Shown one piece after another: positions 17,839-28,455 of a stretch of DNA of 64,000 nucleotides (its first letter is position 1; each line of letters begins with the position of its first letter). A program made the translations under genes and the position numbers. Source of the DNA: Brucella pseudintermedia (lineage in GTDB: Bacteria > Pseudomonadota > Alphaproteobacteria > Rhizobiales > Rhizobiaceae); contig NZ_WBWE01000011.1 of the NCBI RefSeq assembly GCF_008932435.1, forward strand, positions 1 through 64,000, written 5' to 3'. Under the pieces are notes generated by a model, which saw nothing but the letters and a program-made list of their open reading frames with translations, ran no database searches and was not told where the DNA came from.

Positions 17839-18837
17839 ATGACCAAAATCATCAAGACATCGAACTTCACGCGCCGCGATTTTCTTGCAATGTCGGCAGC
17901 GCTTGGTGCAACGGCGATGACCAGCCGCGCCTTCGCCGCCGATGAAAAGCTGAAAGTCGCAGGCATCCACGCCTCGCCGGTGGAAAATGCCTGGAACTCA
18001 CGCCTTCATGCCGCCTTGCAACAGGCCAATGATGCTGGCCTGATCGACTATGTTTTTTCCGAAGGCGTTTCGGCGAGCGACTATCCCCGCGCCATGCGCG
18101 AATATGCCGAACAGGGCATCAAGCTGATCGTGGGCGAATCCTACGCTGTTGAACGCGAAGCGCGGCAGGTCGCGGGCGACTATCCGCAGACGGCTTTCGT
18201 CATGGGTTCCTCCGGCAAGCCGCAGGGCGACAATTTCGGCGTCTTCGGCACCTGGAATTTCGAAGCGGGCTATCTCACCGGAATGCTGGCGGGCGCGATG
18301 AGCAAGTCCGGCATCTTCGGCTCGGTCGGCGCGGTGCCGATCCCGGAAATCAACATGCTGATCAACGCCTTTCAGGATGGCGTGCGCGAAACGCGGCCAG
18401 ACGCGAAGTTCGTCGCCTCCTTCATGGGCACCTTCTTCGATCCGCCGAAGGCGCGCGAGGCCGGGCTTGCAGCGATCGATTCCGGCGCGGACATTCTGTT
18501 CGGCGAACGCATCGGCACGGCAGATGCCGCCAAGGAGCGCGGCATCAAGGCCATCGGTTCGCTAACCGACTATACGCCGCGTTATCCCGATACGGTTTTT
18601 GCCAATGCAATCTGGAACTTCGGGCCAATCCTTAACGCGGCAATCGCGGACGTGAAGGCTGGACAGCCCGCGGGCAAGGACTACACGCCTTTCAGCATGA
18701 TGAAGGAAGGCGGCAACGACATCATCTATGTCAAGGGCATCGCACCGGCAGAAGCGGAAGCGAAGATGGAAGCGCGCCGCAACGAGATCAAATCCGGTGC
18801 CTTTACGCTGAAGCTGAACGCCGAAGAGCCGAAATAA
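17839..18837 (+). CDS. BMP-family ABC transporter substrate-binding protein
   Basis: 332-residue basic-membrane-protein (PF02608) family lipoprotein-like binding protein for nucleosides or nucleobases. The N terminus is a Tat signal: FTRRDFLAMSAALGATAM with the twin Arg at about residues 12-13 and A-F-A cleavage near 33, so it is likely exported folded. The mature domain begins EKLKVAGIHASPVENAWN. Followed 69 bp later by the dual ATPase gene and two permeases. Confidence 0.9.
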   Translation: MTKIIKTSNFTRRDFLAMSAALGATAMTSRAFAADEKLKVAGIHASPVENAWNSRLHAALQQANDAGLIDYVFSEGVSASDYPRAMREYAEQGIKLIVGESYAVEREARQVAGDYPQTAFVMGSSGKPQGDNFGVFGTWNFEAGYLTGMLAGAMSKSGIFGSVGAVPIPEINMLINAFQDGVRETRPDAKFVASFMGTFFDPPKAREAGLAAIDSGADILFGERIGTADAAKERGIKAIGSLTDYTPRYPDTVFANAIWNFGPILNAAIADVKAGQPAGKDYTPFSMMKEGGNDIIYVKGIAPAEAEAKMEARRNEIKSGAFTLKLNAEEPK

Positions 18838-18906
18838 TCTTGCCTCCGCGCCGGTGCTTCAACGCTCGTTCCAGCACCGGCGCACCCTCCTGCACGGGCC
18901 TCTCCC

Positions 18907-20436
18907 ATGACCTCCACCGTCCTTGAACTGCAAAATATCACCAAGCGCTTTGGCCCGTTGACCGCCAATGACGATATTTCGCTCAAGCTCGAACGCGGTG
19001 AAATTCTCGCGTTTCTTGGCGAAAACGGTGCAGGCAAGACCACGCTGATGAACATCCTGTTCGGCCATTATGTGCCGGATGAAGGCCGCGTCTTCGTCAA
19101 GGGGGCGGAAATCCCGCAGGGCAAGCCGCGCGCGGCAATCGATGCGGGCGTGGGCATGGTGCACCAGCATTTCACGCTCGCGCCCAATCTCACCGTGCTT
19201 GAGAACATCATCACCGGCACGGAGAGCCTCTGGAAGCTCAAATCCGCGCACGGGCCTGCGCGCACCAAAATCGCCCAGATTGCAACGCGCTTCGGCTTGC
19301 AGGTCGATCCCGATGCGCGGCTGGGCGATCTGTCGGTGGGCGAGCAGCAGCGCGTCGAAATTCTGAAAGCGCTCTATAACAACGCCGACATACTGATCCT
19401 CGACGAGCCAACCGCCGTTTTGACCACGCAGGAAGCCGAAAGCCTGTTCGCGACGCTCAAGGAGATGGCGCGTCAGGGCCTGTCGCTGATCTTCATTTCG
19501 CACAAGCTGCATGAAGTCATGTCGGCAGCCGACCGCGTTGTCGTCCTGCGCGGCGGCAAGCTTGTCGCCGAACGCAAGGCATCCGAAACCTCGAAAGAAG
19601 AACTCGCCGAACTGATGGTCGGCCGTCGCGTTTCGCGCCCTGCACGCGCTGCGGCCACACCCGGCGAGACCTTGCTGGAAGCAAAGAATGTAACGGTCGT
19701 TGAAGATGGGGCCACCCGCCTTTCCGACCTCCATTTCCACGTTCGCGCCGGTGAAACGCTTGGCATCATCGGCGTGTCCGGCAACGGCCAGGCAGCGCTT
19801 GGGCGGCTCGTTTCCGGCCTCAGCCAACCGGCAAGCGGCGAGCTTGCAATGTTCGGGCAGACGGTCACGAAATTCGACCCTCGCCAGTTTGTGGCGGCTG
19901 GTGTTGGCCGCATCCCGGAAGACCGCAATGCCGAAGGCGCAATCGGCGATCTGACGCTGTGGGAAAATGCGGTGCTGGAACGCGTGCGCGATCCGCAGTT
20001 TTCCAACGGACTGCTGGTCAACCGCACGGCAGCGCGGGAATTCACCAACCGCATCATCAAGGATTTCGATGTGCGCGGCGGCACACCCGACAGCCGCATT
20101 CGCCTGCTTTCCGGCGGCAACATGCAAAAGCTAATTCTGGGCCGCAATCTGGAAACCGCTCCGCGCATCCTGATCGCCGCGCAGCCGACGCGCGGCCTCG
20201 ATGAAGGCGCGGTCGCGGCCATCCATGCCCGCATTCTGGAAGCGCGCGCCAAGGGCGCCGCCGTATTGCTGATCTCGGAAGATCTGGATGAAATCATTGG
20301 CTTGGCGGATCGGGTTCAAGCCATTGTTAAAGGCCGTCTTTCCCCGCCCATTGACGCGGAAGAAGCCAATGCGCAGCGATTGGGCCTGATGATGGCGGGC
20401 GAATGGCAGAATAATACCAACAAGGGGCTGAACTGA
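18907..20436 (+). CDS. Nucleoside/nucleobase ABC transporter ATP-binding protein (dual domain)
   Basis: 509-residue double ATPase of the sugar/nucleoside (YufO/NupO-like) class. The N-terminal domain is intact: Walker A GENGAGKT near residue 39, signature LSVGEQQRVE, Walker B ILILDEPTAVL. The C-terminal domain has a degenerate Walker A (GVSGNGQAALGR) but an intact signature LSGGNMQKL. This asymmetry is normal for the class, with one catalytic site. The stop overlaps the permease start (TGATG). Confidence 0.92.
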   Translation: MTSTVLELQNITKRFGPLTANDDISLKLERGEILAFLGENGAGKTTLMNILFGHYVPDEGRVFVKGAEIPQGKPRAAIDAGVGMVHQHFTLAPNLTVLENIITGTESLWKLKSAHGPARTKIAQIATRFGLQVDPDARLGDLSVGEQQRVEILKALYNNADILILDEPTAVLTTQEAESLFATLKEMARQGLSLIFISHKLHEVMSAADRVVVLRGGKLVAERKASETSKEELAELMVGRRVSRPARAAATPGETLLEAKNVTVVEDGATRLSDLHFHVRAGETLGIIGVSGNGQAALGRLVSGLSQPASGELAMFGQTVTKFDPRQFVAAGVGRIPEDRNAEGAIGDLTLWENAVLERVRDPQFSNGLLVNRTAAREFTNRIIKDFDVRGGTPDSRIRLLSGGNMQKLILGRNLETAPRILIAAQPTRGLDEGAVAAIHARILEARAKGAAVLLISEDLDEIIGLADRVQAIVKGRLSPPIDAEEANAQRLGLMMAGEWQNNTNKGLN

Positions 20437-21479
20437 TGCGTATCGAACGACGCGAAACACGGCCCATGGCTCTGGTGGCAACGGCACCGATCATCGCCGT
20501 CCTGACTGCCTTCGTGCTTGCCGGATTGCTGATCGCTGCCGCCGGTGCGCCGGTTCTGGAAGCCTTCCGGCAGATCGCCATTGGCGCTTTCGGCAACAAG
20601 CTTTCGATCACCGAAACGCTCACCCGCGCAACGCCCCTGATGCTGACCGGCCTTGCCGCCGCCGTCGCCTTCCGCTCAAAACTCTGGAATATCGGAGCCG
20701 AAGGCCAGTTCTATATGGGCGCGCTGGCGGTGGTCGCCTGCGGCACGCAGTTGCAGCTTCCAGCCGCCATCCTCATTCCGCTTCTGCTGATCGTCGGCGC
20801 GATTGCGGGCATGGTTTTTCTGCTGATCCCGCTCGGGCTTCGCCTGCGCTTTGGCGTCGATGAAGTGGTGACGACGCTGCTTTTGAATTTCGTCGCCGTG
20901 CTCATCGTTTCGATGATGATCGAGGGGCCGATGAAAGATCCGCTTGCCTTCGGCTGGCCGCAATCCGAACCCGTTCCCGATGCCGCCGTGCTGCCCAAGA
21001 TCATGTCCGGCATGCGGCTCCATATCGGCATCGTGATTGCCATCGCGCTGGCGATCATCATCGCCTATGTGCAGAAACGGACCGTATTCGGGCTTGAAAC
21101 CAAGGCTGCGGGGCTCAACCCTGCCGCTGCCCGCTTCGCCGGTGTGCCCTTGGCCAGAACGCTGATAAAGGTGGCCTGCATTTCCGGCGGTCTGGCCGGG
21201 CTTGCGGGCGCGATACAGGTGATGGGCGTGAAGGGCTATGTCACGACCGATCTTTCACCGGGCTTCGGCTATTCCGGCATCATTGTCGCGATGCTCGCCA
21301 ATCTGAACCCCATCGGCGCGATCTTCTCCGCGCTTTTTGCAGCCGCGATGTTTGTCGGCGCAGACGGCATGAGCCGCGCCATCGGCATCCCGAGCTTCAT
21401 CGCCGATGTTACCGTGGCTCTGTCGCTCCTGACCATGCTGGTTGCGCTGTTCTTCACACAATACAGGATCGCCCGATGA
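20436..21479 (+). CDS. ABC transporter permease (BmpB/NupP type)
   Basis: 347-residue BPD_transp_2 (PF02653) permease with about eight to ten hydrophobic segments. The hallmark LWNIGAEGQFYMGALA is near residues 84-99, and GLNPAAARFAGV lies in the cytoplasmic loop that contacts the ATPase. It overlaps the next permease gene by four bases (ATGA). Pairs with the second permease to form the channel. Confidence 0.92.
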   Translation: MRIERRETRPMALVATAPIIAVLTAFVLAGLLIAAAGAPVLEAFRQIAIGAFGNKLSITETLTRATPLMLTGLAAAVAFRSKLWNIGAEGQFYMGALAVVACGTQLQLPAAILIPLLLIVGAIAGMVFLLIPLGLRLRFGVDEVVTTLLLNFVAVLIVSMMIEGPMKDPLAFGWPQSEPVPDAAVLPKIMSGMRLHIGIVIAIALAIIIAYVQKRTVFGLETKAAGLNPAAARFAGVPLARTLIKVACISGGLAGLAGAIQVMGVKGYVTTDLSPGFGYSGIIVAMLANLNPIGAIFSALFAAAMFVGADGMSRAIGIPSFIADVTVALSLLTMLVALFFTQYRIAR

Positions 21480-22420
21480 ACGAGTTGATGGATATTCTAC
21501 TCTCCGCCGGTCTGTGGGTTTCGGTCCTGCGCATTGCAACGCCGCTGATTTTCGGCACGCTCGGCGCGCTTTATTGCGAACGCGCCGGTGTGCTCAATCT
21601 CGGCATCGAAGGCATCATGACCTTCGGCGCAATGATCGGCTGGCTGACCGTGTTCAACGGCGCGGACCTATGGACCGGCGTAGCGGTGGCGGCGGCTTCC
21701 GGCGCGCTGTTCGGCCTGCTTCATGCGGCCCTCACCGTGCCGCTCGGCCTGTCGCAGCACGTGGTGGGCCTTGGCATCACACTGTTTGCGTCAAGCCTTT
21801 CCTATTTCCTGTTCCGGCTTCTGGTGCCGCTGTCCTCGACACCGCCGTCCATCACGCCTTTCCAGCCGCTCAATCCGGGCTGGCTCACAGGCATACCTTT
21901 CATCGGGCAGGTGCTTGGCACGCAGACGGCGCTGACATGGATCGCCATTCCGCTGGCGCTTCTGCTCGGTTACGTGCTTTTCCGCACGCCGCTCGGCCTT
22001 GCAATCCGCATGACCGGCGAAAACCCGCATGCGGCGGAAGCGCAAGGCATCAACCCGATCCGGGTGCGCATTTTCACGATCATGTTCGGCAGCGCGCTGA
22101 TGGCTGTCGGCGGCGCGTTCCTGACGCTTTCGGCGTTCAATTCGTTCTTCCCCACCATGATGCAGGGACGCGGCTGGGTCTGTATCGCGCTTGTCGTCTT
22201 CGCCTCGTGGAAACCGGCACGCGCGCTTGTGGGCGCCCTGCTCTTCGCACTGTTCGATGCATTCCAGCTTCGCTTGCAGACGGTTTACGGCAAGGCCGTG
22301 CCCTACCAGCTTTTCCTCATGATCCCTTATATCATGTCGATTGTGGCGCTGATCATCATGGCGCGCCGCGCCCGTGTCCCACAGGCGCTGATGCAGCCCT
22401 ATCGCCGCGGCGAGCGGTAA
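21476..22420 (+). CDS. ABC transporter permease (NupQ type)
   Basis: 314-residue PF02653 permease. The signature GVLNLGIEGIMTFGAMIGW is near residues 39-57, and the coupling loop GENPHAAEAQGINPIRVRI near 181-199. It completes the five-gene codA/BMP importer cluster. A repeat and the typA terminator follow. Confidence 0.92.
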   Translation: MNELMDILLSAGLWVSVLRIATPLIFGTLGALYCERAGVLNLGIEGIMTFGAMIGWLTVFNGADLWTGVAVAAASGALFGLLHAALTVPLGLSQHVVGLGITLFASSLSYFLFRLLVPLSSTPPSITPFQPLNPGWLTGIPFIGQVLGTQTALTWIAIPLALLLGYVLFRTPLGLAIRMTGENPHAAEAQGINPIRVRIFTIMFGSALMAVGGAFLTLSAFNSFFPTMMQGRGWVCIALVVFASWKPARALVGALLFALFDAFQLRLQTVYGKAVPYQLFLMIPYIMSIVALIIMARRARVPQALMQPYRRGER

Positions 22421-22440
22421 GCGCTTCACGCAACGCCAGC

Positions 22441-22570
22441 CCCTCATCCTGAGGAGCCGCCGCAGGCGGCGTCTCGAAGGGCAAGGGGCGGCGATGCCGT
22501 GCGGCAGCGTCTCCCGATCTTTCGAGACGGCATCCTTCGCTCCGCGAAGGCCGCCTCCTCAAGATGAGGG
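22441..22570. repeat. 130-bp intergenic palindromic repeat
   Basis: Outer arms CCCTCATCCTGAGGAG (22441-22456) and CTCCTCAAGATGAGGG (22555-22570). Inside are GTCTCGAAGGG against TTTCGAGACGG and two small GC hairpins (GCCGCCGCAGGCGGC; CTTCGCTCCGCGAAGG). It resembles the abundant CCTCATCCTGAGGAGC family of intergenic repeats in Hyphomicrobiales. Confidence 0.6.
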
Positions 22571-22616
22571 AGACACGCGAACCGCAGCGCGATTGACACA
22601 GCAGAATCTCCAAGCA

Positions 22617-22646
22617 AAAACGGCGGCCTTTCGGACCGCCGTTTTC
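22617..22646 (-). terminator. Terminator of typA (bidirectional form)
   Basis: AAAACGGCGG, 9-base loop, CCGCCGTTTT, 17 bases past the typA stop. A-run and T-run on opposite sides make it usable in both directions. Confidence 0.75.
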
Positions 22647-22662
22647 TTTTATACTGTCGGGC

Positions 22663-24486
22663 TTATGCAGCGCTCGACTTGCTCTTTTCAAAGCGCTTGC
22701 GCTCATTCGGGTCGAGATAGAGCTTGCGAAGGCGGATCGACTTCGGCGTTACTTCCACCAGCTCGTCGTCCTGAATCCACGACAGGGCGCGTTCCAGCGT
22801 CATCTTGATCGGCGGGGTGAGCTTCACGGCTTCGTCCTTGCCTGCGGCGCGGATGTTGGTGAGCTTCTTGCCCTTCAAGACGTTGACTTCAAGATCGTTG
22901 TCGCGGCTGTGAATGCCGATCAGCATACCCTGATAGACCTTGACGCCAGCGTCGATGATCATCGGGCCGCGATCTTCCAGGTTGAACAGCGCATAGGCAA
23001 CCGCTTCGCCCTGATCATTGGAGATCAGAACGCCGTTGTTGCGGCCTGCGATTTCGCCCTTGTACGGCTGATAGTCGTGGAACAGGCGGTTCATGATCGC
23101 CGTGCCGCGCGTATCGGTCAGGAGTTCCGACTGATAGCCAATGAGGCCGCGGGTCGGAGCGTAGAAGACCAGACGCACGCGATTGCCGCCCGAAGGACGC
23201 AGTTCGACCATTTCGGCCTTGCGTTCGGACATCTTCTGCACGACCGTGCCGGAATACTCTTCATCAACGTCGATGACGACTTCTTCCACCGGCTCCAGCT
23301 TTTCGCCGTTCTCGCCGTCCTTCATGACGACGCGCGGACGTGAAACGCCAAGCTCGAAGCCCTCGCGGCGCATGTTTTCGATCAGAACCGCAAGCTGCAA
23401 TTCGCCGCGGCCGGAAACGAAGAACGAATCCTTTTCGGTCGATTCCTCGATCTTCAGGGCGACATTGCCTTCGGCTTCTTTCAGCAGGCGGTCGCGGATG
23501 ACGCGGCTCGTCACCTTGTCGCCTTCGGTGCCCGCATAGGGGCTGTCATTGACGATGAAGGACATTGTGACGGTCGGCGGATCGATCGGCTGCGCGGCGA
23601 GCGGCTCGCTTACCGAAGGATCACAGAACGTGTCGGCAACCGTGCCCTTGGAAAGGCCGGCAATAGCAACGATGTCGCCCGCCTGTGCTTCTTCAATCGG
23701 CTGACGCTCGATGCCGCGGAAAGCGAGGATCTTCGAGATACGGCCGTTTTCGAGCAGGGAACCGTCCTGCGCCAGAACCTTGACGGCCTGGTTCGGCTTG
23801 ATGGAGCCCGAATGGATGCGGCCGGTGATGATGCGGCCCAGGAACGGATCGGCTTCGAGGATCGTGCCGATCATGCGGAACGGACCTTCAGCAACCTTTG
23901 GGGCCGGAACATGCTTCAGCACGAGGTCGAACAAGGGCGCCAGACCTTCGTCCTTCGGACCTTCCGGGCTCAGCGCCATCCAGCCGTTGCGGCCCGAACC
24001 GTAGAGGATCGGAAAATCGAGCTGTTCATCGGTCGCGTCGAGATTGGCGAAGAGGTCGAACACTTCGTTGACGACTTCCTCATGACGGCCATCGGGACGG
24101 TCGATCTTGTTGATCGCAACGATGGGCTTGAGGCCGACCTTCAACGCCTTGCCGACGACGAACTTCGTCTGCGGCATCGGGCCTTCGGCAGCGTCGACGA
24201 GAACGATAGCGCCGTCCACCATCGAGAGGATACGCTCCACCTCACCGCCGAAGTCGGCGTGGCCCGGCGTGTCGACGATGTTGATGCGCGTATTTTTCCA
24301 GACAACCGAAGTGGCCTTGGCGAGAATTGTGATCCCGCGTTCCTTTTCGATGTCGTTGGAATCCATCATGCGTTCTGCGACGCGCTGGTTGTCGCGGAAC
24401 GAGCCCGACTGCTTCAGGAGTTCATCGACCAGAGTTGTTTTGCCATGATCGACGTGTGCGATAATAGCGATATTACGCAATTCCAT
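22663..24486 (-). CDS. typA: Ribosome-binding GTPase TypA/BipA
   Basis: 607-residue translational GTPase of full family length. G-domain motifs: [16 protein letters not shown] near residue 9, RGITILAK in switch [23 protein letters not shown]. Domain II follows at about 200-290; EF-G-like domains III and V and the TypA-specific C terminus to 607. It binds the 70S ribosome under stress and helps large-subunit assembly. Monocistronic, with a strong terminator downstream and a 190-bp gap to mgtE upstream. Confidence 0.95.
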   Translation of the reverse strand: MELRNIAIIAHVDHGKTTLVDELLKQSGSFRDNQRVAERMMDSNDIEKERGITILAKATSVVWKNTRINIVDTPGHADFGGEVERILSMVDGAIVLVDAAEGPMPQTKFVVGKALKVGLKPIVAINKIDRPDGRHEEVVNEVFDLFANLDATDEQLDFPILYGSGRNGWMALSPEGPKDEGLAPLFDLVLKHVPAPKVAEGPFRMIGTILEADPFLGRIITGRIHSGSIKPNQAVKVLAQDGSLLENGRISKILAFRGIERQPIEEAQAGDIVAIAGLSKGTVADTFCDPSVSEPLAAQPIDPPTVTMSFIVNDSPYAGTEGDKVTSRVIRDRLLKEAEGNVALKIEESTEKDSFFVSGRGELQLAVLIENMRREGFELGVSRPRVVMKDGENGEKLEPVEEVVIDVDEEYSGTVVQKMSERKAEMVELRPSGGNRVRLVFYAPTRGLIGYQSELLTDTRGTAIMNRLFHDYQPYKGEIAGRNNGVLISNDQGEAVAYALFNLEDRGPMIIDAGVKVYQGMLIGIHSRDNDLEVNVLKGKKLTNIRAAGKDEAVKLTPPIKMTLERALSWIQDDELVEVTPKSIRLRKLYLDPNERKRFEKSKSSAA

Positions 24487-24676
24487 ATGGAGATCACTTC
24501 TATATGAGTTGGGAGCCGCGCCAACAGACCCGCGCGGAAAAACAATGCGGCGCTCTTACAGGTTTTTTTGCATTTTAGAAAGGGGCAGCACGAAACTGCC
24601 CCTCAATTAACCCGAAAAACCCGGATTTCACTGCGTTTTTACACTGTCAATTTGACAGTTTTTTGTACTCTTCGGG

Positions 24677-26074
24677 TCACAACAGCGTGCCGGACAGAAT
24701 GATGATCGCAACACTGAAATAGATGACAAGACCCGTCACATCGACCAGCGTGGCGACGAAGGGCGCCGATGCGCTGGCCGGATCGAAGCCCAGCCTTTGC
24801 AGGATGAAGGGCAACATGGAGCCCGTCAGCGAGCCGAAAGTGACGATGGCCACCAGCGCCATGCCGACAGTGAGCGCCACCAGAATCCAGTGCTCGCCAT
24901 AATCGTAGATGCCAAGCGTCTGCCATGCGATGATACGCAGAATGCCGATGCAGCCAAGAAAACTGCCAAGCGCGAGGCCCGACGGAATTTCACGCAGCGC
25001 GACACGCCACCAGTCCTTCAGCCTGATCTCCTGCAAGGCAAGCGCGCGGATAATCAGCGACGTTGCCTGCGAACCGGAATTGCCGCCCGAAGACATGATG
25101 AGCGGTATGAAGAGCGTCAGCACCAGCGCCTTTTCCAGTTCCGCCTCGAAATGCTGCATGGCGCTTGCCGTCAGCATTTCGCCGAGGAACAGGATACCGA
25201 GCCAGCCGGCGCGCTTCTTCAGCATCTCGCCAAACCCGATGCGCATATAGGGCTTGTCCAGCGCCTCCATACCACCGAAACGGTAAGCATCCTCGCTGGC
25301 CTCTTCGGTCATGGCGTCCAGCACGTCATCAACGGTCACGATGCCAATGATGTGGCGACTCTCATCCACTACCGGCACAGCCAGAAGGTCATGCTTGCGG
25401 AAAAGCCGGGCGACTTCCTCGCGGCTTGCCAGCGGCGAAATCGTGATGGGCTCGTCATCGCGGGCTATGGACAAGATCGGCTCATCCGGCTGGCGGATGA
25501 TGAGACGGCGCAGGCTGACCACGCCCAGCAGGACGCGGCTGGCCGGATCGATGACATAGATGGCATAAACCGTTTCACGCGTGCGCTCGACCTTGCGGAT
25601 ATAATCCAGCGTCTGGCCGACATTCCAGTTGGACGGCACGGTGATGAATTCGATGGTCATGAGCGAGCCCGCCGTGTTCGGCGGATACCCCATCAGTTTC
25701 TTCAGCGCGACCTTGGTTTCAGGCGCAAGAATGGGAAACAGGCCTGCGCGGTCGTCGTCTTCCAGCTCCTGGAAAACGTCGGTGGCGCGGTCCGCCGACA
25801 TGCCGTCGAGCAAAAGACTTGCAAGGCCGGGCGGAAGCGTGGCGATGATCTCGCTGGCACGGTGCAGTTCCGGCTGATCGAGCAGGCGGATGGCATCTTC
25901 GTGCGAAAGCTGCGCGATGACGGCGACTGCATCATCGGCATCCAGTTCGTTAACGAGTTCCACTGCGTCGCCGGTACGCATGTCCGCAATGCGGCTTGCG
26001 ATGGCAGCAGCAGGGAGGTCGGCAACATTGAGCACTTCCGGGAAGAAGTTGTTGTCGGGCTTAAGGCCGGTCAT
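24677..26074 (-). CDS. mgtE: Magnesium transporter MgtE
   Basis: 465-residue Mg2+ channel. The order is standard: MgtE_N superhelical domain (about residues 25-130, EDDDRAGLFPILAPE), two CBS domains (about 145-265, ending VDDVLDAMTEEASEDAY), a linker helix and five membrane helices (about 285-465). The pore signature SSGGNSGSQATSLIIRALAL is near 338-357. Cytoplasmic domains sense Mg2+ and close the pore. No Mg-type riboswitch could be recognised upstream. Confidence 0.95.
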   Translation of the reverse strand: MTGLKPDNNFFPEVLNVADLPAAAIASRIADMRTGDAVELVNELDADDAVAVIAQLSHEDAIRLLDQPELHRASEIIATLPPGLASLLLDGMSADRATDVFQELEDDDRAGLFPILAPETKVALKKLMGYPPNTAGSLMTIEFITVPSNWNVGQTLDYIRKVERTRETVYAIYVIDPASRVLLGVVSLRRLIIRQPDEPILSIARDDEPITISPLASREEVARLFRKHDLLAVPVVDESRHIIGIVTVDDVLDAMTEEASEDAYRFGGMEALDKPYMRIGFGEMLKKRAGWLGILFLGEMLTASAMQHFEAELEKALVLTLFIPLIMSSGGNSGSQATSLIIRALALQEIRLKDWWRVALREIPSGLALGSFLGCIGILRIIAWQTLGIYDYGEHWILVALTVGMALVAIVTFGSLTGSMLPFILQRLGFDPASASAPFVATLVDVTGLVIYFSVAIIILSGTLL

Positions 26075-26399
26075 GGGGCTTGCCTTTCTATCGATCCGCC
26101 GTCAAAGGCAGACCGTGCAAGCCGACCGCGAGCGATCAGATCACGAACTGCCTTGACGGCTGAAACAATCGACTGTGACTGTCGCTTGGCATAAGAGAAT
26201 AAAACTCCGGTTGAAAATGCTGCCGCAGAAATTCGGCTGCGGGCGTGATGTGCGCTTGGTCGCCCATAAAGTCAAGCCCTGTCGGACGATGTGGAACGGT
26301 TTTTCCCGCAAGTTGGCTCCCACGGTTTCCCTCTTGCTTGGTTGCAAGGCGACGCCTAAATCTGATGCGTATCGATGCCATCTGAACCGGAGTTTCATC
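26075..26399. other. Intergenic region between mgtE and the M3 peptidase
   Basis: 325 bp between two divergent genes, holding both promoters by position. The frame in front of the M3 start stays open but has no ribosome site. Apart from a short GCCGCAG/CTGCGGG hairpin near 26222-26246, no conserved element or small gene was recognised. Confidence 0.4.
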
Positions 26400-28448
26400 A
26401 TGTCCGACAAGACCGCCCACAATCACGCGCTGACCGACTGGAGCGGACCGCTGGGCCTGCCGGATTTCACCGCGTTCGGGGACGACGATTTCGCTCCCGC
26501 CTTCGATGTGGCGCTGGCTGAGGACCTCGCCGAGGTCGAGGCCATCGCCGGGGCTACCGAAGAGGCGACCATCGAAAACACGCTCAAGGCCTTGCAACTG
26601 ACCGGCAAGGCGCTAGACCGCGTGTCAGCCGTGTTCTGGCTGCGCGCGGGCGCACATACCAACACCACGATCCAGGCGCTGGAGCGCGAGATCGCGCCGA
26701 AAATGTCGCGCCACTATTCGCGCATTATGATGGACCCCGCACTTTTCGCCCGCATCGACGCGCTTTATGAAAACCGCGACATGCTGGACCTCGACACCGA
26801 GACCAAGCGGGTTCTTGAAAAGACGTGGAAAGGTTTCGTCCGGTCGGGCGCGAAGCTCGATGAAGCAGGCAAGACGGAACTTGCAGGCATCAATGAAAAG
26901 CTCGCCGGACTTGGCGCCCGCTTCGGCCAGAACGTGCTGAAGGATGAATCGAGCTGGGCGCTGTTCATCGCCGATGAGGCTGACCTCGTCGGACTGCCGG
27001 ATTTCCTGAAGAACGCCATGCAAAGTGCTGCCGCCGAGCGCGGCAAGCCGGATGCGTGGGCCGTCACGCTGTCGCGCTCGATCATCGAGCCGTTCCTGTC
27101 ATTCTCGCAGAACCGCGCGCTCCGCGAACAGGCGTTCAACGCCTGGGCGAAGCGCGGTGAAAATGGCGGTGAAAGCGACAATCGTGAGATCGTGCGCGAA
27201 ATGGTGGAGCTGCGCGAGCGCAAGGCGCATCTGCTCGGCTACGCCAACTTTGCCGCCTACAAGCTTGACGATACCATGGCAAAGACGCCCAAGGCTGTCA
27301 TGGATCTGCTGGAACCCGTCTGGGACAAGGCCCGCGCCAAGGCTCGGGAGGAAGAGAGCGAACTGGAACGGCTCATTGCAGCCGATGGCGGCAATCACAA
27401 GGTCGCGCCGTGGGACTGGCGCTTCTATGCGGAAAAGCTGCGCGCAGAACGCTTTGCCTTCGATGAAGCGGAACTGAAACTTTATCTTCAGCTGGAAAAG
27501 ATCATCGACGCAGCTTTCGATGTGGCTAACCGCCTGTTCGGCATCCGCTTCGAGGAGAAGACGGGCATTGCCGCGTGGCACCCGGATGTGCGGGTGTTTC
27601 AGGTGTTCAACGCCGATGGCAGCGAACGCGGCCTGTTCCTTGGCGACTATTTCGCCCGGACAACGAAGCGCTCGGGCGCATGGATGAGTTCCCTGCAATC
27701 AAGTCACAAGCTTGATGGCGGGCAGAAGCCGATCATCTATAATGTGATGAATTTTGCAAAGCCGAAGGAGGGCGAACCTGCCCTGCTCTCGCTTGATGAC
27801 GCACGCACCTTGTTCCATGAATTCGGCCATGCGCTCCATGGCCTGTTGTCGGATGTGACCTGGCCTGCTGTCTCCGGCACTGCTGTTTCCCGCGATTTTG
27901 TGGAACTGCCCTCGCAGCTTTACGAACATTGGCTCACGGTCCCTGCGGTTCTTGAAAAATACGCCGTGCACTATCGCACCGGAGAAGCCATGCCCAAGGC
28001 GCTTCTCGACAAGGTGCTGGCTGCCCGCACCTTCAATGCGGGGTTCAACACAGTCGAGTTCACCTCATCGGCGCTCGTGGACATGGCATTCCACACCGGT
28101 ACGGAAAAGATCGCCGATCCGCTCGCCTTCGAGATAAAGACGCTGGAAAAGCTCTCTATGCCGGATGCGATCATCATGCGTCATCGCACGCCGCACTTCA
28201 CCCACGTCTTTTCCGGCGACGGTTATTCCGCCGGCTACTATTCCTATATGTGGTCGGAAGTACTGGATGCGGACGCCTTTTCAGCATTCGAGGAAACCGG
28301 CGACGCTTTCAATCCGGAATTGGCAGCGAAACTGAAGCAGCATATCTATGCCGCCGGCGGCAGCCGCGACCCGGAAGAGCTTTACAAGGCATTCCGCGGC
28401 AAGATGCCGACACCGGACGCCATGATTGAAAAGCGTGGACTGAACTGA
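26400..28448 (+). CDS. M3-family oligopeptidase (Dcp/PrlC-like)
   Basis: 682-residue zinc metallopeptidase of family M3, which degrades short peptides in the cytoplasm or periplasm. Zinc motif HEFGHALHG near residue 471, with the third ligand Glu in the following VELPSQLYEHW segment. The upstream DARTLFHEFGH and downstream PHFTHVFSGDGYSAGYYSYM motifs are typical. Start ATG 26400 is supported by GGAG 8 bases upstream. Length matches both Dcp and oligopeptidase A (about 680), and sequence alone does not decide between them. No signal peptide is visible. Confidence 0.9.
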   Translation: MSDKTAHNHALTDWSGPLGLPDFTAFGDDDFAPAFDVALAEDLAEVEAIAGATEEATIENTLKALQLTGKALDRVSAVFWLRAGAHTNTTIQALEREIAPKMSRHYSRIMMDPALFARIDALYENRDMLDLDTETKRVLEKTWKGFVRSGAKLDEAGKTELAGINEKLAGLGARFGQNVLKDESSWALFIADEADLVGLPDFLKNAMQSAAAERGKPDAWAVTLSRSIIEPFLSFSQNRALREQAFNAWAKRGENGGESDNREIVREMVELRERKAHLLGYANFAAYKLDDTMAKTPKAVMDLLEPVWDKARAKAREEESELERLIAADGGNHKVAPWDWRFYAEKLRAERFAFDEAELKLYLQLEKIIDAAFDVANRLFGIRFEEKTGIAAWHPDVRVFQVFNADGSERGLFLGDYFARTTKRSGAWMSSLQSSHKLDGGQKPIIYNVMNFAKPKEGEPALLSLDDARTLFHEFGHALHGLLSDVTWPAVSGTAVSRDFVELPSQLYEHWLTVPAVLEKYAVHYRTGEAMPKALLDKVLAARTFNAGFNTVEFTSSALVDMAFHTGTEKIADPLAFEIKTLEKLSMPDAIIMRHRTPHFTHVFSGDGYSAGYYSYMWSEVLDADAFSAFEETGDAFNPELAAKLKQHIYAAGGSRDPEELYKAFRGKMPTPDAMIEKRGLN

Positions 28449-28455
28449 TCGACTG

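Noticed and set aside
24530-24660. Small gene between typA and mgtE
   Set aside because: No frame with a ribosome site; the region only carries short AT-rich inverted sequence.
26075-26399. Magnesium riboswitch ahead of mgtE
   Set aside because: No M-box or ykoK-type conserved core could be found.
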